From Aquifex aeolicus (GTDB taxonomy: Bacteria; Aquificota; Aquificia; Aquificales; Aquificaceae): a DNA stretch of 7,120 nt. The DNA is taken from the NCBI GenBank assembly GCA_011375045.1, contig DRNB01000180.1:1-7120 (forward strand), in the 5' to 3' direction. The position numbers were made by a program, and so were the translations under genes. Numbering within the stretch: position 1 is the first letter of the stretch; every line of letters starts with the position of its first letter. Under the pieces are notes generated by a model. The model had not been told where the DNA came from. It was given only the letters and a program-made list of their open reading frames with translations, and ran no database searches. This document shows positions 6,609-7,120 of the stretch, in pieces.

Positions 6609-7120
6609 TCAATCACCTCCTAAGTACCTCAGCACCACCACCCTTGCGTTGTAGGAGTCCGCGATGTAGATCCGGTTACCATTAATGAATATATCCATCG
6701 GGAAGGCAAACTCGCCCTCCGCCTTGCCGAATCTGCCTATTACCAGAAGAAGCTGTCCCTTTCTGTCGAATATCTGAACCGCGGAGAGGAGTGAGTCAGC
6801 CACGTAAATGTGTCCGTCCCTGTCCACCGCGATGCCCCGGGGATTCGCAAAGGTGCCTATGGTGTTGCCCCTCTTCCCGAAGGAGAAGAGCTCCCGCCCC
6901 TCCGGAGAAAACACCCTCACCTTTGCATTCAGAGAATCGGATATGTAAAGGTTTCCCTCCCCGTCGAGGTTCAGATAGGTGGGTTTGTTGAAGCCACCCT
7001 CTATACTCCCGATCTTCTTTCCCTTCAGATCGAAGATGAAGATCTTTCCACCGAGCGTATCGGTAACGTAGAGCCTCTTTCTTTTTCTGTCTACAGCCAG
7101 CCCCGTTGGTCTGATGAGGA
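6609..7120 (-). CDS. NHL-repeat beta-propeller protein, C-terminal part (5' end outside window)
   Basis: The frame is open from the right edge to a TGA at 6611-6609, giving 169 complete residues without the N terminus. Four NHL-type blades are visible at about residues 3-40, 43-80, 90-128 and 138-165. Each follows the pattern P-x-G-(I/L)-x-(V/L)-D, then (L/I)YV(A/T)DS, then V-x-(I/V)-F, then a G-rich turn; clear examples are NPRGIAVDRDGHIYVADS and NGNRIYIADSYNARV. NHL proteins form closed propellers, often of six blades, so two or more blades probably lie outside the window. The family gives binding scaffolds rather than one reaction, so partner and ligand are unknown. Location cannot be read without the N terminus; the neighbouring exported cytochromes suggest outside the cytoplasm. 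Its stop lies one base before the ATG of the next gene, whose ribosome binding site falls inside its last codons, so the two are probably translationally coupled. An internal GTG at 6920 is not the start, because NHL sequence continues upstream of it. Confidence 0.9.
   Translation of the reverse strand, partial: LIRPTGLAVDRKRKRLYVTDTLGGKIFIFDLKGKKIGSIEGGFNKPTYLNLDGEGNLYISDSLNAKVRVFSPEGRELFSFGKRGNTIGTFANPRGIAVDRDGHIYVADSLLSAVQIFDRKGQLLLVIGRFGKAEGEFAFPMDIFINGNRIYIADSYNARVVVLRYLGGD
6615..6621 (-). promoter_or_regulatory. Shine-Dalgarno site that decides the start of the large cytochrome
   Basis: The minus strand reads AGGAGGT here, a near-perfect anti-16S match, followed by a 7-nt spacer and ATG at 6607-6605. 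An in-frame GTG at 6616-6614 overlaps this site and so cannot be its start. Choosing the ATG removes three residues and leaves a classic signal peptide beginning MRVLVLTLIL. Confidence 0.85.

Noticed and set aside
6608..6616. GTG at 6616-6614 as start of the large cytochrome
   Set aside because: It overlaps the AGGAGGT site; the ATG at 6607 has ideal spacing and gives a cleaner signal peptide.
5429..6685. A 418-codon open frame on the plus strand
   Set aside because: It lies wholly antisense to the large cytochrome, has no ribosome site or recognisable domain, and its openness follows from the GC-rich, stop-poor codon pattern opposite. The minus-strand frame has a signal peptide and heme motifs.
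6609..6920. A 103-aa protein starting at the GTG at 6920
   Set aside because: The same frame continues upstream to the window edge with two more NHL blades, so this GTG is internal.

Overview
The window is one tightly packed block of five genes, all read from the minus strand (right to left), with no intergenic gap longer than a few bases. Four junctions are 1-nt gaps or overlaps, so this looks like one operon whose promoter lies beyond position 7120 and whose end lies beyond position 1. No RNA gene, mobile element, CRISPR array, terminator or promoter can be supported inside it.

In transcription order: (1) the C-terminal part of an NHL-repeat beta-propeller protein (6609-7118, cut by the window edge); (2) a large secreted multiheme cytochrome c of 736 aa (4397-6607), with ten CXXCH motifs plus two nonstandard candidates, CX12CH and CX6CH; (3) a small exported or membrane-anchored protein of 150 aa with an NTF2-like look and a CX3C tail (3945-4397); (4) a fused ResB-CcsA (CcsBA) cytochrome c heme lyase of up to 1037 aa (860-3973); (5) the first 287 codons of a second multiheme cytochrome (1-863), made of five doubled-CXXCH modules (ten hemes so far).

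Together this is an electron-transfer cassette with its own maturation machine. The two cytochromes (about 22 candidate hemes in view) would be exported, CcsBA would carry heme across the membrane and attach it, and the NHL propeller and the small protein would be scaffold, partner or assembly factors. The clearest idea is that this CcsBA copy is dedicated to the nonstandard heme sites of its neighbour, as CcsA1 is for the CX15CH heme of MccA in Wolinella. Extracellular or periplasm-spanning electron transfer is a plausible overall role, but no porin, terminal reductase or quinol oxidase is visible to fix the direction or substrate.

Organism: moderately GC-rich DNA, Arg largely AGG/AGA, Ile often ATA, Lys/Glu-rich proteins, and a fused System II CcsBA. 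This fits a thermophilic bacterium, for example Aquificota (Desulfurobacteriales-like) or another deep-branching thermophilic chemolithotroph. The lineage is inference and weakly held.
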